From NCBI GenBank assembly GCA_036563615.1, contig DATCMB010000013.1:124001-188000 (forward strand): a stretch of DNA of 64,000 nucleotides, given 5' to 3'. Positions 48,088 to 59,838 of this stretch are shown in pieces; position 1 is the first letter of the stretch, and the number at the start of each line of letters is the position of its first letter. This DNA comes from Candidatus Binatia bacterium. Its GTDB lineage: Bacteria > Desulfobacterota > Binatia > UBA12015. Position numbers and translations under genes: made by a program. Below the pieces are notes generated by a model. The model had not been told where the DNA came from and did not search any database. It worked only from the letters and a program-made list of their open reading frames with translations.

Positions 48088-49707
48088 ATGGTCCGCCGGA
48101 AGAAGTGCAGCATGCCACCGCCGCGACACCTCCGGCACCGGCTCGTCCCGGCGCTGTGCTGCCTCGCCCTCGCGCTCGGCGGCTGCATGATCGGGCCGGA
48201 CTTCGTGCGTCCGGACGCGCCGCTCGCGGACGGCTGGATCGAGAGCGGCGACCCGGGCATCGACGCGAGCCGCGTCGACTACGCGGACTGGTGGCAGGTG
48301 TTCGACGATCCGGTCCTCACCCGCCTCATCGGAACCGCATACAGACAAAATTTGACCTTGCGAATGGCGGGGGTGCGCGTGCTCGAAGCGCGCGCCCGCC
48401 TCGGGCTCGCGATCGGCGAGCTCTACCCGCAGCAGCAGGCGCTCACCGCGGCCACGACCTACAACAAGATCCCGCTCGCCGTCCCCTACGACCTGATCAA
48501 CGACACCTTCTGGCAGAGCGCGCTCGGCGCGCAGGCCGGCTGGGAGGTCGACCTCTGGGGCAAGATCCGGCGCGGCGTGCAGTCGGCCGACGACTCGTTC
48601 CTCGCCTCGGTCGCGGCCTACGACGACGTGCTCGTCACCCTGCTCGGCGACGTCGCCAGCACCTACGTGCAGATCCGCACGCTCGAGAAGCGGCTCGCGA
48701 TCGCGCACGAGAACGTCGATCGCCAGCGCCAGGCGCTGCGCATCGCGACCAACCGCTGGCGCGGCGGCGTGGTCTCGAAGCGCGACGTCTACCAGGCGGA
48801 GAACGTGCTCGGCGCCACCGAGGCCGCGATCCCGGCCTTCGCGCAGGAGCTTCGTCAAGCCAAGAACGCGCTGGCGGTGCTGCTCGGCGTGCCGCCCGGC
48901 GAGGCCGACGCGCTTCTCGAGGGCGGAAACGGCATTCCGGTCGCTCCCGCGCAGGCGGCGGTCGGCATCCCGGCCGAGCTGTTGCGACGGCGGCCCGACA
49001 TCCGACAGGCCGAGCTCACCGCGGCGGCCCAGTCGGCGCAGATCGGCGTCGCCAAGGCGGACCTGCTGCCCGCGTTCCGCCTGGTCGGCAACGTCGCGAC
49101 GGTGTCGTCGGACATCGGCCGCGGCAGCCTCGGCGACCTCTTCACCGGCAAGAGCCTCGCCTACACGGCCGGGCCGACGGTGCAGTGGAACGTGCTGAAC
49201 TACGGCCAGATCACGAACCAGGTCCGCGTCCAGGACGCGCGCCTGCAGGAGCTGCTGATCGCCTACCAGAACCAGGTCCTCGAGGCGCAGGAGGAGGTCG
49301 AGAACGGCCTCACGGTGTTCCTCGAGTCGCAACGTCAAGCACAAGCGCTGCAGCGCTCCGCCGACGCCGCGCTCGGCGCGCTCACCGTCGCGATCAACGA
49401 GTACAAGGAAGGCACCGCCGACTTCACCACGGTCCTCACGGCCGAGCAGAACCTGTTCAAGGCGCAGGACGATCTCGCACAGGCGCAGGGCGCGATCCCA
49501 CTCGGCCTGATCGCGACCTATCGCGCGCTCGGCGGCGGCTGGCAGATTCGCGAGGGCGAGCCGTTCGTGCCGCAGGAGACGCGCGACGAGATGGCCGAGC
49601 GCACGAACTGGGGAACGCTCTTGACGCCGGAGCTGCTCGCGCCCGAGGCGCCGGGGCTGCCGGGTCTAGAAGACGAGCGTCCGCCGGTCGGGCTGCCCGA
49701 GTGGTAG
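48088..49707 (+). CDS. Outer-membrane efflux channel lipoprotein (TolC/OprM/NodT type)
   Basis: About 539 residues from ATG 48088 (ATG 48112 is the alternative). Signal ends with LALALGGCMIGPDFVRPD: lipobox and the CxxxPDF/xRP start of OprM-like channels. Two OEP repeats follow (DWWQVFDDPVLTRLIGTAYRQNLTL; ELLRRRPDIRQAELTAAAQSAQIGVAKADLLP), including the conserved LGVPPGE and RRPDIR motifs. Forms the trimeric outer-membrane conduit for the RND pump encoded by the next two genes (31 bp and 12 bp spacing). Confidence 0.95.
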   Translation: MVRRKKCSMPPPRHLRHRLVPALCCLALALGGCMIGPDFVRPDAPLADGWIESGDPGIDASRVDYADWWQVFDDPVLTRLIGTAYRQNLTLRMAGVRVLEARARLGLAIGELYPQQQALTAATTYNKIPLAVPYDLINDTFWQSALGAQAGWEVDLWGKIRRGVQSADDSFLASVAAYDDVLVTLLGDVASTYVQIRTLEKRLAIAHENVDRQRQALRIATNRWRGGVVSKRDVYQAENVLGATEAAIPAFAQELRQAKNALAVLLGVPPGEADALLEGGNGIPVAPAQAAVGIPAELLRRRPDIRQAELTAAAQSAQIGVAKADLLPAFRLVGNVATVSSDIGRGSLGDLFTGKSLAYTAGPTVQWNVLNYGQITNQVRVQDARLQELLIAYQNQVLEAQEEVENGLTVFLESQRQAQALQRSADAALGALTVAINEYKEGTADFTTVLTAEQNLFKAQDDLAQAQGAIPLGLIATYRALGGGWQIREGEPFVPQETRDEMAERTNWGTLLTPELLAPEAPGLPGLEDERPPVGLPEW

Positions 49708-49738
49708 CGCCGGAAGGCAACGACGAGCGAGAACGAGA

Positions 49739-50965
49739 ATGACGTCATCGAAATCGAGGCTGCACACGGCCCGCCGTCGCGCGCGCGTGATGCGAGCGTG
49801 CTCGACGCGCGCCGGCGGCGCCGTCGTCGCGCTGCTGCTCGCGTGCGCGAGCGCCGGCTGCGGCGCGAAGGACGAGACGCCGCCCGCCGCGCCACCGAGC
49901 GTCACGGTCGCCCAGCCGAGCACCGAGCCCGTGACGCGGACGCTCGAGTTCACCGGCAACACCGCGGCGAGCAGCTCCGTGACGCTGGTCGCGCGCGTCG
50001 AGGGCTTCCTCGAGAAGATCCACTTCCAGGACGGCGCGATGGTGAAGCAAGGCGACCTGCTCTTCACCATCCAGCAGGACCAGTACCGGGCGCAGCTCGA
50101 GCAGGCGCAGGCGCAGGTCGCGGCGCAGAAGGCCGCGCTGGTGCACGCCGAGACCGAGCTCAAGCGCTACGCGAACCTCGTCAAGGAAGACTCCGCGCCG
50201 GAGACGCAGGTCGATCGCTGGCGCTACGAGCGCGACTCGGCCGCAGCGGCGCTCGCCGCCGCGCAAGCGCAGCTCGAGCTCGCGCGCCTCAACCTCTCCT
50301 ACACCGAGGTGCGCGCGCCGTTCGACGGGCGCGTCGGACGTCACCTCGTCGACGCGGGCAATCTCGTCGGCGGCATCGGACAGCCGACGAGCCTCGCGCA
50401 GATCGACCACACCGACCCGCTCTACGTCTACTTCACGATCGACGAGCACGACGTGCTCGCGATCCGCGCGCAGCACGCGTCGGAGGAGCCCGGCACGCTC
50501 TCCCAGAAGAAGATCCCGGCGGAGTTCGGCACGCTCGACGACGACGGCTTCCCGCACCAGGGCTACCTCGACTTCGCCTCGCTCGGCGTCGCGCCGACCA
50601 CGGGCACGCTGCAGGTCCGCGGCATCTTCCCGAACCCGGGGACGAAGGTGCTGCCCGGGCTGTTCGTGCGCGTGCGCATCCCGGTCGGCGCGCCGCAGGA
50701 CGCGCTCGTGATCCCCGGCGAGGCGATCGGCTTCGACCAGCAGGGCGAGTACGTGCTGGTGGTCGGCGAGGACGACGTCGTCGCGCGGCGTCGCATCGTG
50801 ACCGGCATGCAGGTCGGCGAGCGCTTCGTCGTCGAGAGCGGGCTCGCGCCGACCGACCGCGTGATCGTCGAGGGGCTGTCGCGCGCGGTGCCGGGGCGCA
50901 AGGTGACGCCGGTCACGACGTCCGCGTCCGGCGCGTCCTCCGACGCGCCGAAGCCGTCCGCCTAG
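49739..50965 (+). CDS. RND efflux membrane-fusion (adaptor) protein
   Basis: 408 residues. A long basic N-terminus then a lipoprotein-like signal (VVALLLACASAGCGAKDE). HlyD/AcrA domain order: biotinyl-lipoyl (VTLVARVEGFLEKIHFQDGAMVKQGDLLFTI), coiled hairpin (LEQAQAQVAAQKAALVHAETELKRY), RAPFDGRVGRHLVDAGNLV, beta barrel and GEYVLVVGEDDVVARRRIVTGMQVGERFVVESGL. Lipid-anchored periplasmic link between pump and channel. Confidence 0.95.
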   Translation: MTSSKSRLHTARRRARVMRACSTRAGGAVVALLLACASAGCGAKDETPPAAPPSVTVAQPSTEPVTRTLEFTGNTAASSSVTLVARVEGFLEKIHFQDGAMVKQGDLLFTIQQDQYRAQLEQAQAQVAAQKAALVHAETELKRYANLVKEDSAPETQVDRWRYERDSAAAALAAAQAQLELARLNLSYTEVRAPFDGRVGRHLVDAGNLVGGIGQPTSLAQIDHTDPLYVYFTIDEHDVLAIRAQHASEEPGTLSQKKIPAEFGTLDDDGFPHQGYLDFASLGVAPTTGTLQVRGIFPNPGTKVLPGLFVRVRIPVGAPQDALVIPGEAIGFDQQGEYVLVVGEDDVVARRRIVTGMQVGERFVVESGLAPTDRVIVEGLSRAVPGRKVTPVTTSASGASSDAPKPSA

Positions 50966-50977
50966 CGAGTCGCCGCG

Positions 50978-53900
50978 ATGTCGCGCTTCTTCATCGAGCG
51001 GCCGATCCTCGCGAACGTCATCGCCATCGTGACGATCCTGCTCGGCGCGGTGTGCCTGCTGTCGCTGCCGGTGTCGGAGTACCCCGACATCGTGCCGCCG
51101 ACGATCCAGGTGTCGACCAACTATCCGGGCGCGAGCGCAGAGGTGGTCGCGACCACGGTCGGCATCCCGATCGAGCAAGCGGTGAACGGCGTCGAGAACT
51201 CGATCTACCTCGAGTCGACCAGCGGCAGCGACGGCAGCTACACGCTGACCGTCACCTTCGCGATCGGCACCGACCTCGATACGTCCCTCGCGCTCGTGCA
51301 GAACGCGGCCAACAGCGCGCTCGCGGCCCTGCCGCAGGCGGTGCAGGCGCAGGGCCTCAACGTCCGCAAGGTGAGCACCAACATCCTGCTCATCGAGAGC
51401 CTGTACTCGGACGACGATCGCTACGACGCGACCTTCCTCAGCAACTACGCGATCATCAACCTGCAGAATCCGATCGCGCGCCTACCCGGCGTCGGTCAAG
51501 TACAGATCCTCGGCGCCGGTCCGTACTCGATGCGCATCTGGCTCGACCCGCAGAAGCTCGAAGCCTTCGGGCTCACGGTCGCCGACGTGCAGAACGCGAT
51601 CCAGAGCCAGAACGTGCAGGTCGCGGCGGGGCAGCTCGGCGGTCCGCCGGTGTCGTCGGATCAGGTGTTCCAGTTCACCGTCAGCACGCTCGGACGCCTG
51701 TCCGACGTGACGGAGTTCGAGAACATCATCGTCACCTCGAAGGCACCGTCGACGCAGGCGTCGCAGATCGAGTCGGCGCGCGACACCTCACCGAGCGCGC
51801 GCATCGTGCGCGTCAAGGACGTCGCGCGCGTCGAGCTCGGACAGCAGGTGTTCTCGATCTTCTCCGGGCTGTCGGGCAAGACGGCCGCGCACCTCGCGAT
51901 CTTCGCGCTGCCGGGCGCGAACGCGCTCGACGTCGCCGCCGACACCAAGGCGCTGATGGCGAAGCTCGCGGAGAGCTTCCCCGAGGGGCTGAAGTACACC
52001 TCGCTCTACGACACGACGCTGTTCATCGAGCAGTCGATCGACGGCGTCTACCAGACGCTGCTGGCAGCCGGCGTGCTGGTGCTGATCGTCATCCTGGTCT
52101 TCCTGCAGAACCTGCGCGCGACGCTCGTGCCCGCGACGACCGTGCCGGTGACGATCATCGGCGCCTTCGCGGCGATGGCGCTGCTCGGCTTCACCGTCAA
52201 TCTGATGACGCTCTTCGCGCTGATCCTCGCGATCGGCATCGTGGTCGACGACGCGATCGTCATCGTCGAGAACGCGTCGCACCACATCGAGCGCGGGCTC
52301 ACGCCGAAGGACGCGGCGATCCAGGCGATGAAGGAGCTCACCGGTCCGGTGTTCGGCATCACGCTGGTGCTGACCGCGGTGTTCCTGCCCGCGTCCTTCC
52401 TGCCCGGGATCACGGGACAGATGTTCCGCCAGTTCGCGCTCGTCATCGCGGCGACGGCGATCATCAGCGCCATGAACGCGCTGACGCTCAAGCCGACGCA
52501 GTGCGCGCTCTACCTGAAGCCGATCCCGAAGGATCATCGCCCGAACGCCTTCTACCGCGGCTTCAACCGCGTCTACGAAGCCGTCGAGGCGCGCTACGTC
52601 GCGATCGTGCGCTGGATGGTGCGGCGTCCGGGCACGATGGTCGCGGCGTTCTTCGCGCTCGTCGGCACGGCGGGCGCGCTGTTCGCGCTCTATCCGACGT
52701 CGCTCATGCCGCTCGAGGACCAGGGCTACTGCATCGTCGTCGCGCAGCTGCCGGAGGGCTCGGCGCAGCCGCGCGTGCGCGCGCTCGCGAAGGACGTCGA
52801 CCGCGCGCTCGAGGGCACGCCGGGCGTGAAGGGCTGGGTGTCGATCGGTGGATACTCTGCGCTCGACTCCGCGAAGCGCGCCAACTACCTCACGACCTTC
52901 GTCGTCTACGAGAACTGGGACCAGCGTCCCGCGGGCGTCACGCAGGCGAGCATCATGGCCGACCTGCAGAGGCGCCTCGGCGACGTGCGTCGAGCGAGCT
53001 TCGCGGTGCTGCCGCCCTCGCCGATCCCCGGCCTCGGCGCGGCGTTCGGCTTCCAGATGATGGTCGAGGACCGCGGCGGCGCCGGTCTGCACGAGCTCGA
53101 GAAGGTCGTGCAGGACCTGCTCACGACCGCGGAGGACGAGCCCGGCTTCCTGCGCACCGGCTTCACGACGTTCAGCGCGTCGAGCCCGCAGGTCTACCTC
53201 GACGTCGACCGGACGATGGCCGAGTCGCTCGGCGTGCCGGTCAACGAGGTCTTCCAGACGCTGCAGACCTACCTCGGCTCGACCTACGTCAATCAATTCA
53301 ACAAGTTCAACCAGAGCTTCCAGGTGCGCGTGCAGGCCGACGCCGACTACCGGCGCAGCATCCGCGACGTCGGACGGCTCTACGTCGCGAACCAGAGCCG
53401 GCAGATGGTGCCGCTCGGCGCCCTGCTCGAGGTGCGACGGACGCTCGGCTCGGAGCTGGTCACACGCTACGACCTCTACCCCGCGGCGACGCTGATCGGC
53501 GTCCCGAACCCCGTCAAGTACAGCTCCGGGCAGGCGATGGAGAAGATGGAGCAGCTCGCATCGCGCGTGCTGCCGGCGGGGATGGCGTACGAGTGGAGCG
53601 GGCTCTCCTACCAGGAGCAGCTCGTCGGCGGTCAGATGTACCTGATCTTCGCGCTGTCGATCGTGCTCGTCTTCCTGGTGCTCGCGGCGCAGTACGAGAG
53701 CTGGTCCGATCCGCTGGTCGTCGTGCTGGTGGTGCCGATGGCGATCGTCGGCGTGCTGGTAGCGCTCTTCGTCCGCCGCTTCCCAGTCGACCTGTACACG
53801 CAGATCGGCCTCGTGCTGATCATCGCGCTCGCCGCGAAGAACGCGATCCTGATCGTCGAGTACGCGCGCGAGCTGCGCGCCGAGGGCATGGACGGCGTCG

Positions 53901-54172
53901 AGGCCGCGGTCGAGGCGACGCGGCGGCGCTTCCGCCCGATCCTGATGACGTCGATCGCGTTCATCCTGGGCGTCGTGCCGCTCCTGACCGCGAGCGGCGC
54001 GGGCGCGGCGAGCCAGCAGGCGATCGGCACGGTGGTGTTCGGCGGCATGCTCGCGTCGACGCTGCTCGCGATCCCGTTCGTGCCGGTGTTCTACGTCGCG
54101 GTGCACGCGGTCGCGGACCGGCGCTCGACGCCGGCGCCCGTGCCGGCGGAAGCCACGGCGCGTCGACCGTAG
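50978..54172 (+). CDS. RND (HAE1/AcrB family) inner-membrane efflux transporter
   Basis: 1064 residues, full length. FFIERPILANVIAIVTILLGAVCLLSLPVSEYPDIVPPTIQVSTNYPGASAEVVATTVGIPIEQAVNGVEN is the AcrB-type start; GIVVDDAIVIVENASHHIERGLTPKDA is the proton-relay helix 4 region with its Asp pair; VLVFLVLAAQYESWSDPLVV and QIGLVLIIALAAKNAILIVEYAREL are helices 9-10. Drives export of drugs, detergents or lipids with the proton gradient. Terminates the three-gene operon. Confidence 0.97.
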   Translation: MSRFFIERPILANVIAIVTILLGAVCLLSLPVSEYPDIVPPTIQVSTNYPGASAEVVATTVGIPIEQAVNGVENSIYLESTSGSDGSYTLTVTFAIGTDLDTSLALVQNAANSALAALPQAVQAQGLNVRKVSTNILLIESLYSDDDRYDATFLSNYAIINLQNPIARLPGVGQVQILGAGPYSMRIWLDPQKLEAFGLTVADVQNAIQSQNVQVAAGQLGGPPVSSDQVFQFTVSTLGRLSDVTEFENIIVTSKAPSTQASQIESARDTSPSARIVRVKDVARVELGQQVFSIFSGLSGKTAAHLAIFALPGANALDVAADTKALMAKLAESFPEGLKYTSLYDTTLFIEQSIDGVYQTLLAAGVLVLIVILVFLQNLRATLVPATTVPVTIIGAFAAMALLGFTVNLMTLFALILAIGIVVDDAIVIVENASHHIERGLTPKDAAIQAMKELTGPVFGITLVLTAVFLPASFLPGITGQMFRQFALVIAATAIISAMNALTLKPTQCALYLKPIPKDHRPNAFYRGFNRVYEAVEARYVAIVRWMVRRPGTMVAAFFALVGTAGALFALYPTSLMPLEDQGYCIVVAQLPEGSAQPRVRALAKDVDRALEGTPGVKGWVSIGGYSALDSAKRANYLTTFVVYENWDQRPAGVTQASIMADLQRRLGDVRRASFAVLPPSPIPGLGAAFGFQMMVEDRGGAGLHELEKVVQDLLTTAEDEPGFLRTGFTTFSASSPQVYLDVDRTMAESLGVPVNEVFQTLQTYLGSTYVNQFNKFNQSFQVRVQADADYRRSIRDVGRLYVANQSRQMVPLGALLEVRRTLGSELVTRYDLYPAATLIGVPNPVKYSSGQAMEKMEQLASRVLPAGMAYEWSGLSYQEQLVGGQMYLIFALSIVLVFLVLAAQYESWSDPLVVVLVVPMAIVGVLVALFVRRFPVDLYTQIGLVLIIALAAKNAILIVEYARELRAEGMDGVEAAVEATRRRFRPILMTSIAFILGVVPLLTASGAGAASQQAIGTVVFGGMLASTLLAIPFVPVFYVAVHAVADRRSTPAPVPAEATARRP

Positions 54173-54631
54173 CGACGTTCGTGCCGCCCGGGCGTCGCCG
54201 GCCACCGCGCCGCGTACGTCGTGGGAGCGACCACCACGCCTCGCACGGCGCGAGGTGCAAGCTCGACATTGCGCCGCAGCGCATGACGGACGTTGCACCC
54301 GACGATCGTCGCTCGCGCGGCGTCCGACGCCGGTCGGCGCGCGGCGACCGATGGCAACGCACCTCCAGTCGCACGGACGCGTAGATGCTTGACGCGACGG
54401 CCCTCGTCCTGCCGTCGCCGAGCCGGTAGAGACGCGAGGCGTGTACGCGTCGCGACCGCCCGCCCCTCCACGAGCAGGCGGAGCGCTCTCCCCTGCTCGC
54501 CAGCGCGATGCGCCCGTCACGCCGGACGCCGGAGCCGCTCGCCACCGGCCGCACGCGTTTCGCGATCAATCCGGCGTCCATACCACCTTTTGCGATTGAC
54601 TTACCGTCCGCACCTGCCGCATGACGCCTAC
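54173..54631. other. Non-coding stretch before the response regulator
   Basis: About 459 bases without a supported gene; it becomes less GC-rich at 54570-54610 (TTTTGCGATTGACTTACC), where a promoter for the regulator is likely, but no good -10 box is visible. Confidence 0.5.
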
Positions 54632-56077
<1,446 letters not shown>

Positions 56078-56216
56078 CACCGACCGCCCGCCGAGACCGC
56101 GCCGCTGCGCCTTGGCGGTTGCGTAGCCCGCGTCCGCCGCTCTAGATTGCGCGCGCCCGCCGGACCCGCGACCGGACGCGAGCCGGCGGCCAAACCCGAC
56201 GAAGCCCGGACCCAGC

Positions 56217-58220
56217 GTGCCCCAGACTCCTGTCAGCCGACGGCCGATCACGACGCCCGCGTGCGTCCTCGCGCTGCTCCTCGTCGCCGGTCTCGCGCAC
56301 GAGGCGCGGGCGAGCGACTGCACGGAAGCGGCGCCGACCAACGCCTGCATCGCGGGCGGCGGCTCGCCCAAGACCGACTGCCCGCTCGAGCTGCGGCTCG
56401 CGGGCGAGCTCGAGCGCGACCGGCGCGGAATGCCGCGCAACCGCGCCGTCTGCTTCGAGGGCGATCCGCGCTGCGACGTCGACCCCGACCTCGACAACGC
56501 GTCCTGCACGGTCGCGCTGTCTCTCTGCATCAACAACGCCGACCCGCGGCTCGCGTGCACGCCGTCCGCGGTGACCGCCTTCGAGCTGCGCAAGCCGAAC
56601 CCGGAGAAGCCGCGGGATGCGGCCGACGCGGCCGCCGTGCAGGCGCTCGAGGGCGCCGCGGCGGAGGGCTTCGGCCTGACCGTCACCCGGCGCGGCAAGC
56701 TCTGGCGCGCCGGGACGCCGAACGCCACGCCCGATCTGTGCGGAGCGCCGGTCGAGCTGGCGGTGCCGCTGCGCGTGTCGCGCACCGGCCGCGCGTCGAA
56801 AGCCCGCCGCAGCTTCGCGCTCCAGGTCGTGACCGCGACCGGCGTCGTCGACCGCGACACCCTGAGCGTCGAGTGCCGGCCGAGCACCTGCGGCAACGGC
56901 CGGATCGAGCGCCACGAGCAGTGCGACGACGGCAACCGGGAGAACGGCGACGGCTGCGACCAGGGCTGCCAGCTCGGGGACGGGCCGACGCCGTCGCCGA
57001 CGCCGAGCCCCACACCGACCGCGCCGCCGACGCCGTCGCCGACGCCAACCCAGACTCCGACGCCGAGCCCGACGCCCACCCCGTCGCCGACGCCGACACC
57101 CACTCCGTCGCCGACGCCGACGCCCACGCCGAGCCCGACGCCCACGCCGAGCCCGAGCCCGACGCCGTCACCGACGCCGCCGGCGTTCACGATCGACGTC
57201 ACCGCGTACCGCCCGCAGACCGAAGCGTACGGCGCGCCGTTCGCGCGTCGCGCCGTGCCCGACGCCGAGGAGATGGAGCCGGGCGCCGGCATCCGGCTCA
57301 ACACCGACGACGACAACGGCAACGGCCTCGCCGACGCCACCGAGACCGGGGTCGCGAACGAGAACGACCTCGTCGAGCTCACGCTGCAGGTCTCACCGGT
57401 TCCCGTGCCGGCGGGCTGGGAGTATGCGGTGGTGCGCAGCGCGCCGCACGTCAATGTATGGCTTGACGCCGGCAAGACGTTCCCGGTGCTGACGACGAAC
57501 GACGAGCGGGTTCTGACGCTGAGCACGGCGACCCTGTCGCTGTGGGTCGAGAGCGTCGCGCAGCAGCCGGCGACGGTTCGGCTCGTTGCGCGGCCTGCGG
57601 GCGGCGGACCGGCGGTGGCCTCGGATGAGGCGCTGTTCCGTCCGTTCACCAGCATCGTGATCGCGCTCGGTGGCGAGAACCAGACGCCGAGCGACCCGCC
57701 CAACTCCGGCTACGGCATCTTCAACGTCGCGCGCGACCTCTACACGATGGGTTACGACGTGCACATGTACGACGAGGACGACGTCAGCGGCTCGGGCGCC
57801 GGTCCGGCGTACGACGAAGTGGTGCGGGCGGTGTCGCAGCGCGGGATCGGCATCGTGTCGATCTTCGGCTACAGCCACGGGGGCGGCTCGACGCACGACC
57901 TCGCGCAGCGTCTGGTGAACAACGCCGGCAGCATCGGCACGTTCACCATCCCCTTCACCGCCTACATCGACGCGATCCAGAACAACTCGGACCTGAACCC
58001 CTTTGCCGAGCGTCGCCTGCCGCCCGGCACGCAGTACCACGTCAACTACTACCAGCGTGAAGACTTCTTCATCCGCGGCGACTCGGTGCCGGGATCGAAC
58101 GTCGACGTGAACGTGAACACGACCCCGTGGGGAGCGGGCATCGAGCACAGCGGCATCGACGACCTGGCGAACGTGCGCAACGGCATCCGCGACGCGCTGG
58201 TGCAGAGGGTGCCGCGATGA
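56217..58220 (+). CDS. Exported protein: DUF4215-type Cys repeat, TP-rich linker, hydrolase-like domain
   Basis: 667 residues from a GTG. Signal peptide ([17 protein letters not shown]). Cys-rich N-terminal region, then [28 protein letters not shown], the cysteine repeat widespread in myxobacteria and Binatota. A Pro/Thr/Ser linker of about 65 residues follows. The C-terminal half ends in an alpha/beta-type domain with [14 protein letters not shown] (Ser553 in GxSxG); a preceding [10 protein letters not shown] looks like a Ca-binding loop. Probably surface-exposed and lipase/esterase-like. Overlaps the next gene by 4 bp (ATGA). Confidence 0.8.
   Translation: MPQTPVSRRPITTPACVLALLLVAGLAHEARASDCTEAAPTNACIAGGGSPKTDCPLELRLAGELERDRRGMPRNRAVCFEGDPRCDVDPDLDNASCTVALSLCINNADPRLACTPSAVTAFELRKPNPEKPRDAADAAAVQALEGAAAEGFGLTVTRRGKLWRAGTPNATPDLCGAPVELAVPLRVSRTGRASKARRSFALQVVTATGVVDRDTLSVECRPSTCGNGRIERHEQCDDGNRENGDGCDQGCQLGDGPTPSPTPSPTPTAPPTPSPTPTQTPTPSPTPTPSPTPTPTPSPTPTPTPSPTPTPSPSPTPSPTPPAFTIDVTAYRPQTEAYGAPFARRAVPDAEEMEPGAGIRLNTDDDNGNGLADATETGVANENDLVELTLQVSPVPVPAGWEYAVVRSAPHVNVWLDAGKTFPVLTTNDERVLTLSTATLSLWVESVAQQPATVRLVARPAGGGPAVASDEALFRPFTSIVIALGGENQTPSDPPNSGYGIFNVARDLYTMGYDVHMYDEDDVSGSGAGPAYDEVVRAVSQRGIGIVSIFGYSHGGGSTHDLAQRLVNNAGSIGTFTIPFTAYIDAIQNNSDLNPFAERRLPPGTQYHVNYYQREDFFIRGDSVPGSNVDVNVNTTPWGAGIEHSGIDDLANVRNGIRDALVQRVPR
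56985..57180 (+). repeat. TP/SP-coding tandem repeats
   Basis: Imperfect repeats of CCGACG/CCGTCG/CCCACG hexamers encode the Thr-Pro-Ser-Pro linker of the gene at 56217. Repeat number is prone to change. Confidence 0.85.
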
Positions 58221-59047
58221 AGCGCACGCGTCGCTGGATGCTGCTGGTCGGCGCGCTCGCCGCAGTGCTCGCGTGCGGCGATCCGGCGCGTGCGGCAGGT
58301 TTCGAGCGCGACGCCGCGCTGCAGGCGCGCATCGCGGCCGTCGCCCAGGCGCGCAGCGAGGAACAGCTCGCGACGGCGCTCGCCGAGCTCGGCGCCGCGG
58401 ACCGCACGAAGCTCGTGCCGCAGCTCGCGCTCTTCCTGCTCGAAGCCGAGGGCGAGCGCGCGGGCATGGCGCCCGCGGTGATCGTCAGCCGCCTCGGCAT
58501 CTCGGACGGCGAGATCCTGCGCGCCGTCGAGCCGCAGCTCGACGCGGCCGATCCGGCGCTGCGCGCCCAGCTCGAGAACCTGCTCGATGCGGTCGCGCTC
58601 GACGAGATGCGTGCGCTGCTCGCCGAGCGCGACGCGCCGACGTCGGTCGGGCTCGTCCGCTACCTCTATCGGCGCGCGCCGCGCGAGGCGGTGGACGTGG
58701 TGCGCGCGCGCGACGCTTCGCTCGCGACGACCAGCAGCGCACGCAACGGCGACGCGAACGACGCACACGACGACGGCGCACAGGACGACGCAATGCTCGC
58801 CGTCGTCGAGGAGGCGCGTCGCGCTCTCGCCGCGGGCACGCTCGACGACGCGACTCGAGCGCAGGCCTCGAATGCGCTCGAGACGCTGTCGCGGGCGCGC
58901 GACTGGCGTCTGCGTGCCTACGCCGCCGCGATCGTCGCCGAGCAGCCGCAGCTCACGGACGACGCCGCAGAGCTGCGCAGCCGTCTCGCCGCGGATCACG
59001 ACGCGCGCGTGCGCGCGGTCGTGGGCGACGCGGCGCGAGCACGCTAG
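58217..59047 (+). CDS. Exported helical (HEAT-like) protein
   Basis: 276 residues from an ATG overlapping the previous stop codon. Signal peptide [26 protein letters not shown]. The rest is alpha-helical with repeated A/L-rich helix pairs ([64 protein letters not shown]), suggestive of HEAT-like repeats, interrupted by a polar stretch (about 165-190). I cannot name a family. Coupled translation suggests it works with the hydrolase-like protein. Confidence 0.7.
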   Translation: MKRTRRWMLLVGALAAVLACGDPARAAGFERDAALQARIAAVAQARSEEQLATALAELGAADRTKLVPQLALFLLEAEGERAGMAPAVIVSRLGISDGEILRAVEPQLDAADPALRAQLENLLDAVALDEMRALLAERDAPTSVGLVRYLYRRAPREAVDVVRARDASLATTSSARNGDANDAHDDGAQDDAMLAVVEEARRALAAGTLDDATRAQASNALETLSRARDWRLRAYAAAIVAEQPQLTDDAAELRSRLAADHDARVRAVVGDAARAR

Positions 59048-59060
59048 CCCGCCGCCGCGT

Positions 59061-59105
59061 CAAGAAAACACGACGGCGCACGAGGCGATCGCCCCGTGCG
59101 CCGTC
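59061..59105 (-). terminator. Rho-independent terminator for the outer-membrane barrel gene
   Basis: On the minus strand an 11-bp perfect stem (GACGGCGCACG/CGTGCGCCGTC, inner GGC/GCC) is followed by TGTTTTCTTG. It lies 36 bases after the stop of the gene at 59141 and may also stop transcription of the converging gene. Confidence 0.8.
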
Positions 59106-59140
59106 TAGGTGCCTTCAGAGTAGAGTACGGGATCTCGATC

Positions 59141-59701
59141 CTAGAACAGGTACTTGCCGCCCCAGCCGAACGAGAAGTACTGGACGTTGCTGATCGCACC
59201 GCCGCCCGCCGGGATGACGTACGACGCGTCGAGGTAGAGCGCGATGTTCTCGGTGAGCGCGACGTCCGTGCCGCCACCGAAGCGGCCCGCGAACGCCCAC
59301 TGGCCGTCGCCCTTGCCGTGCGGCTCGGCGTTCAGGAAGCCGACGCCACCCGAGAGGTAGGGCTGGAAGCGATCGAGCGGCAGGATGAGCTTGCCGTTCG
59401 CCGTCAGATTGTTGGTCCAGATGCTCGCGTCACGGACACCCTTCACGCCGAAGTTGTCCATGTACTCGTAGATGCCCTCGACGGCGAAGATCTCGTTGAA
59501 ACGGTAGCCTCCGCGGGCCTGGAAGCCGAGGCTGTTGCCGAAGAGATCACGCGCCGACCCTTGGAACGCCGACACGCCGTACACACCGCCGAGCCCAACG
59601 AACGCGCCCGGACGGTTGAACTGGTTCTCCTCCGCGTGCGCGGTGGCAGCCGCCACGAGCAGCGCGCAAACACTCAGAACTCGAACGAAACCCAAACGCA
59701 T
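59141..59701 (-). CDS. Outer-membrane beta-barrel protein
   Basis: 186 residues from an ATG with GAGGAGGAA, a strong ribosome site. Signal peptide MRLGFVRVLSVCALLVAAATAHA. Alternating-residue strands (GAFVGLGGVYGV, LGFQARGGYRFNEIFAVEGIYEY, FQPYLSGGVGFLN, DVALTENIALYLDASYVIP) and the terminal aromatic FGWGGKYLF fit an eight-stranded OmpA/OmpW-like barrel. Transport or structural role unknown. Has its own promoter and terminator. Confidence 0.9.
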   Translation of the reverse strand: MRLGFVRVLSVCALLVAAATAHAEENQFNRPGAFVGLGGVYGVSAFQGSARDLFGNSLGFQARGGYRFNEIFAVEGIYEYMDNFGVKGVRDASIWTNNLTANGKLILPLDRFQPYLSGGVGFLNAEPHGKGDGQWAFAGRFGGGTDVALTENIALYLDASYVIPAGGGAISNVQYFSFGWGGKYLF

Positions 59702-59784
59702 TTCCTCCTCCGTGTTCCTGCCGCGCAACGTGCGGCTCCGAGCAGCAAGTCGGTCGGATGTTGCCCGGTCTTTAAGCAGCAGGG

Positions 59785-59812
59785 CTGATAATGCTGCAAA
59801 ACGCGTCGTCAA
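59785..59812 (-). promoter_or_regulatory. Sigma-70-type promoter for the outer-membrane barrel gene
   Basis: On the minus strand TTGACG, 16 bases, TATCAG, about 85 bases before the ATG at 59701. Confidence 0.6.
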
Positions 59813-59838
59813 GCCGGGGAAACGCTGAAAAATGAAGC

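Noticed and set aside
47932..48090. Integrated element at selC
   Set aside because: No integrase, att duplicate or composition change nearby; the flanking genes look chromosomal.
49798..54384. Very long plus-strand open frame through the RND genes
   Set aside because: Arg/Ala-rich translation in an alternate frame of GC-rich genes; it overlaps well-supported AcrA and AcrB homologues.
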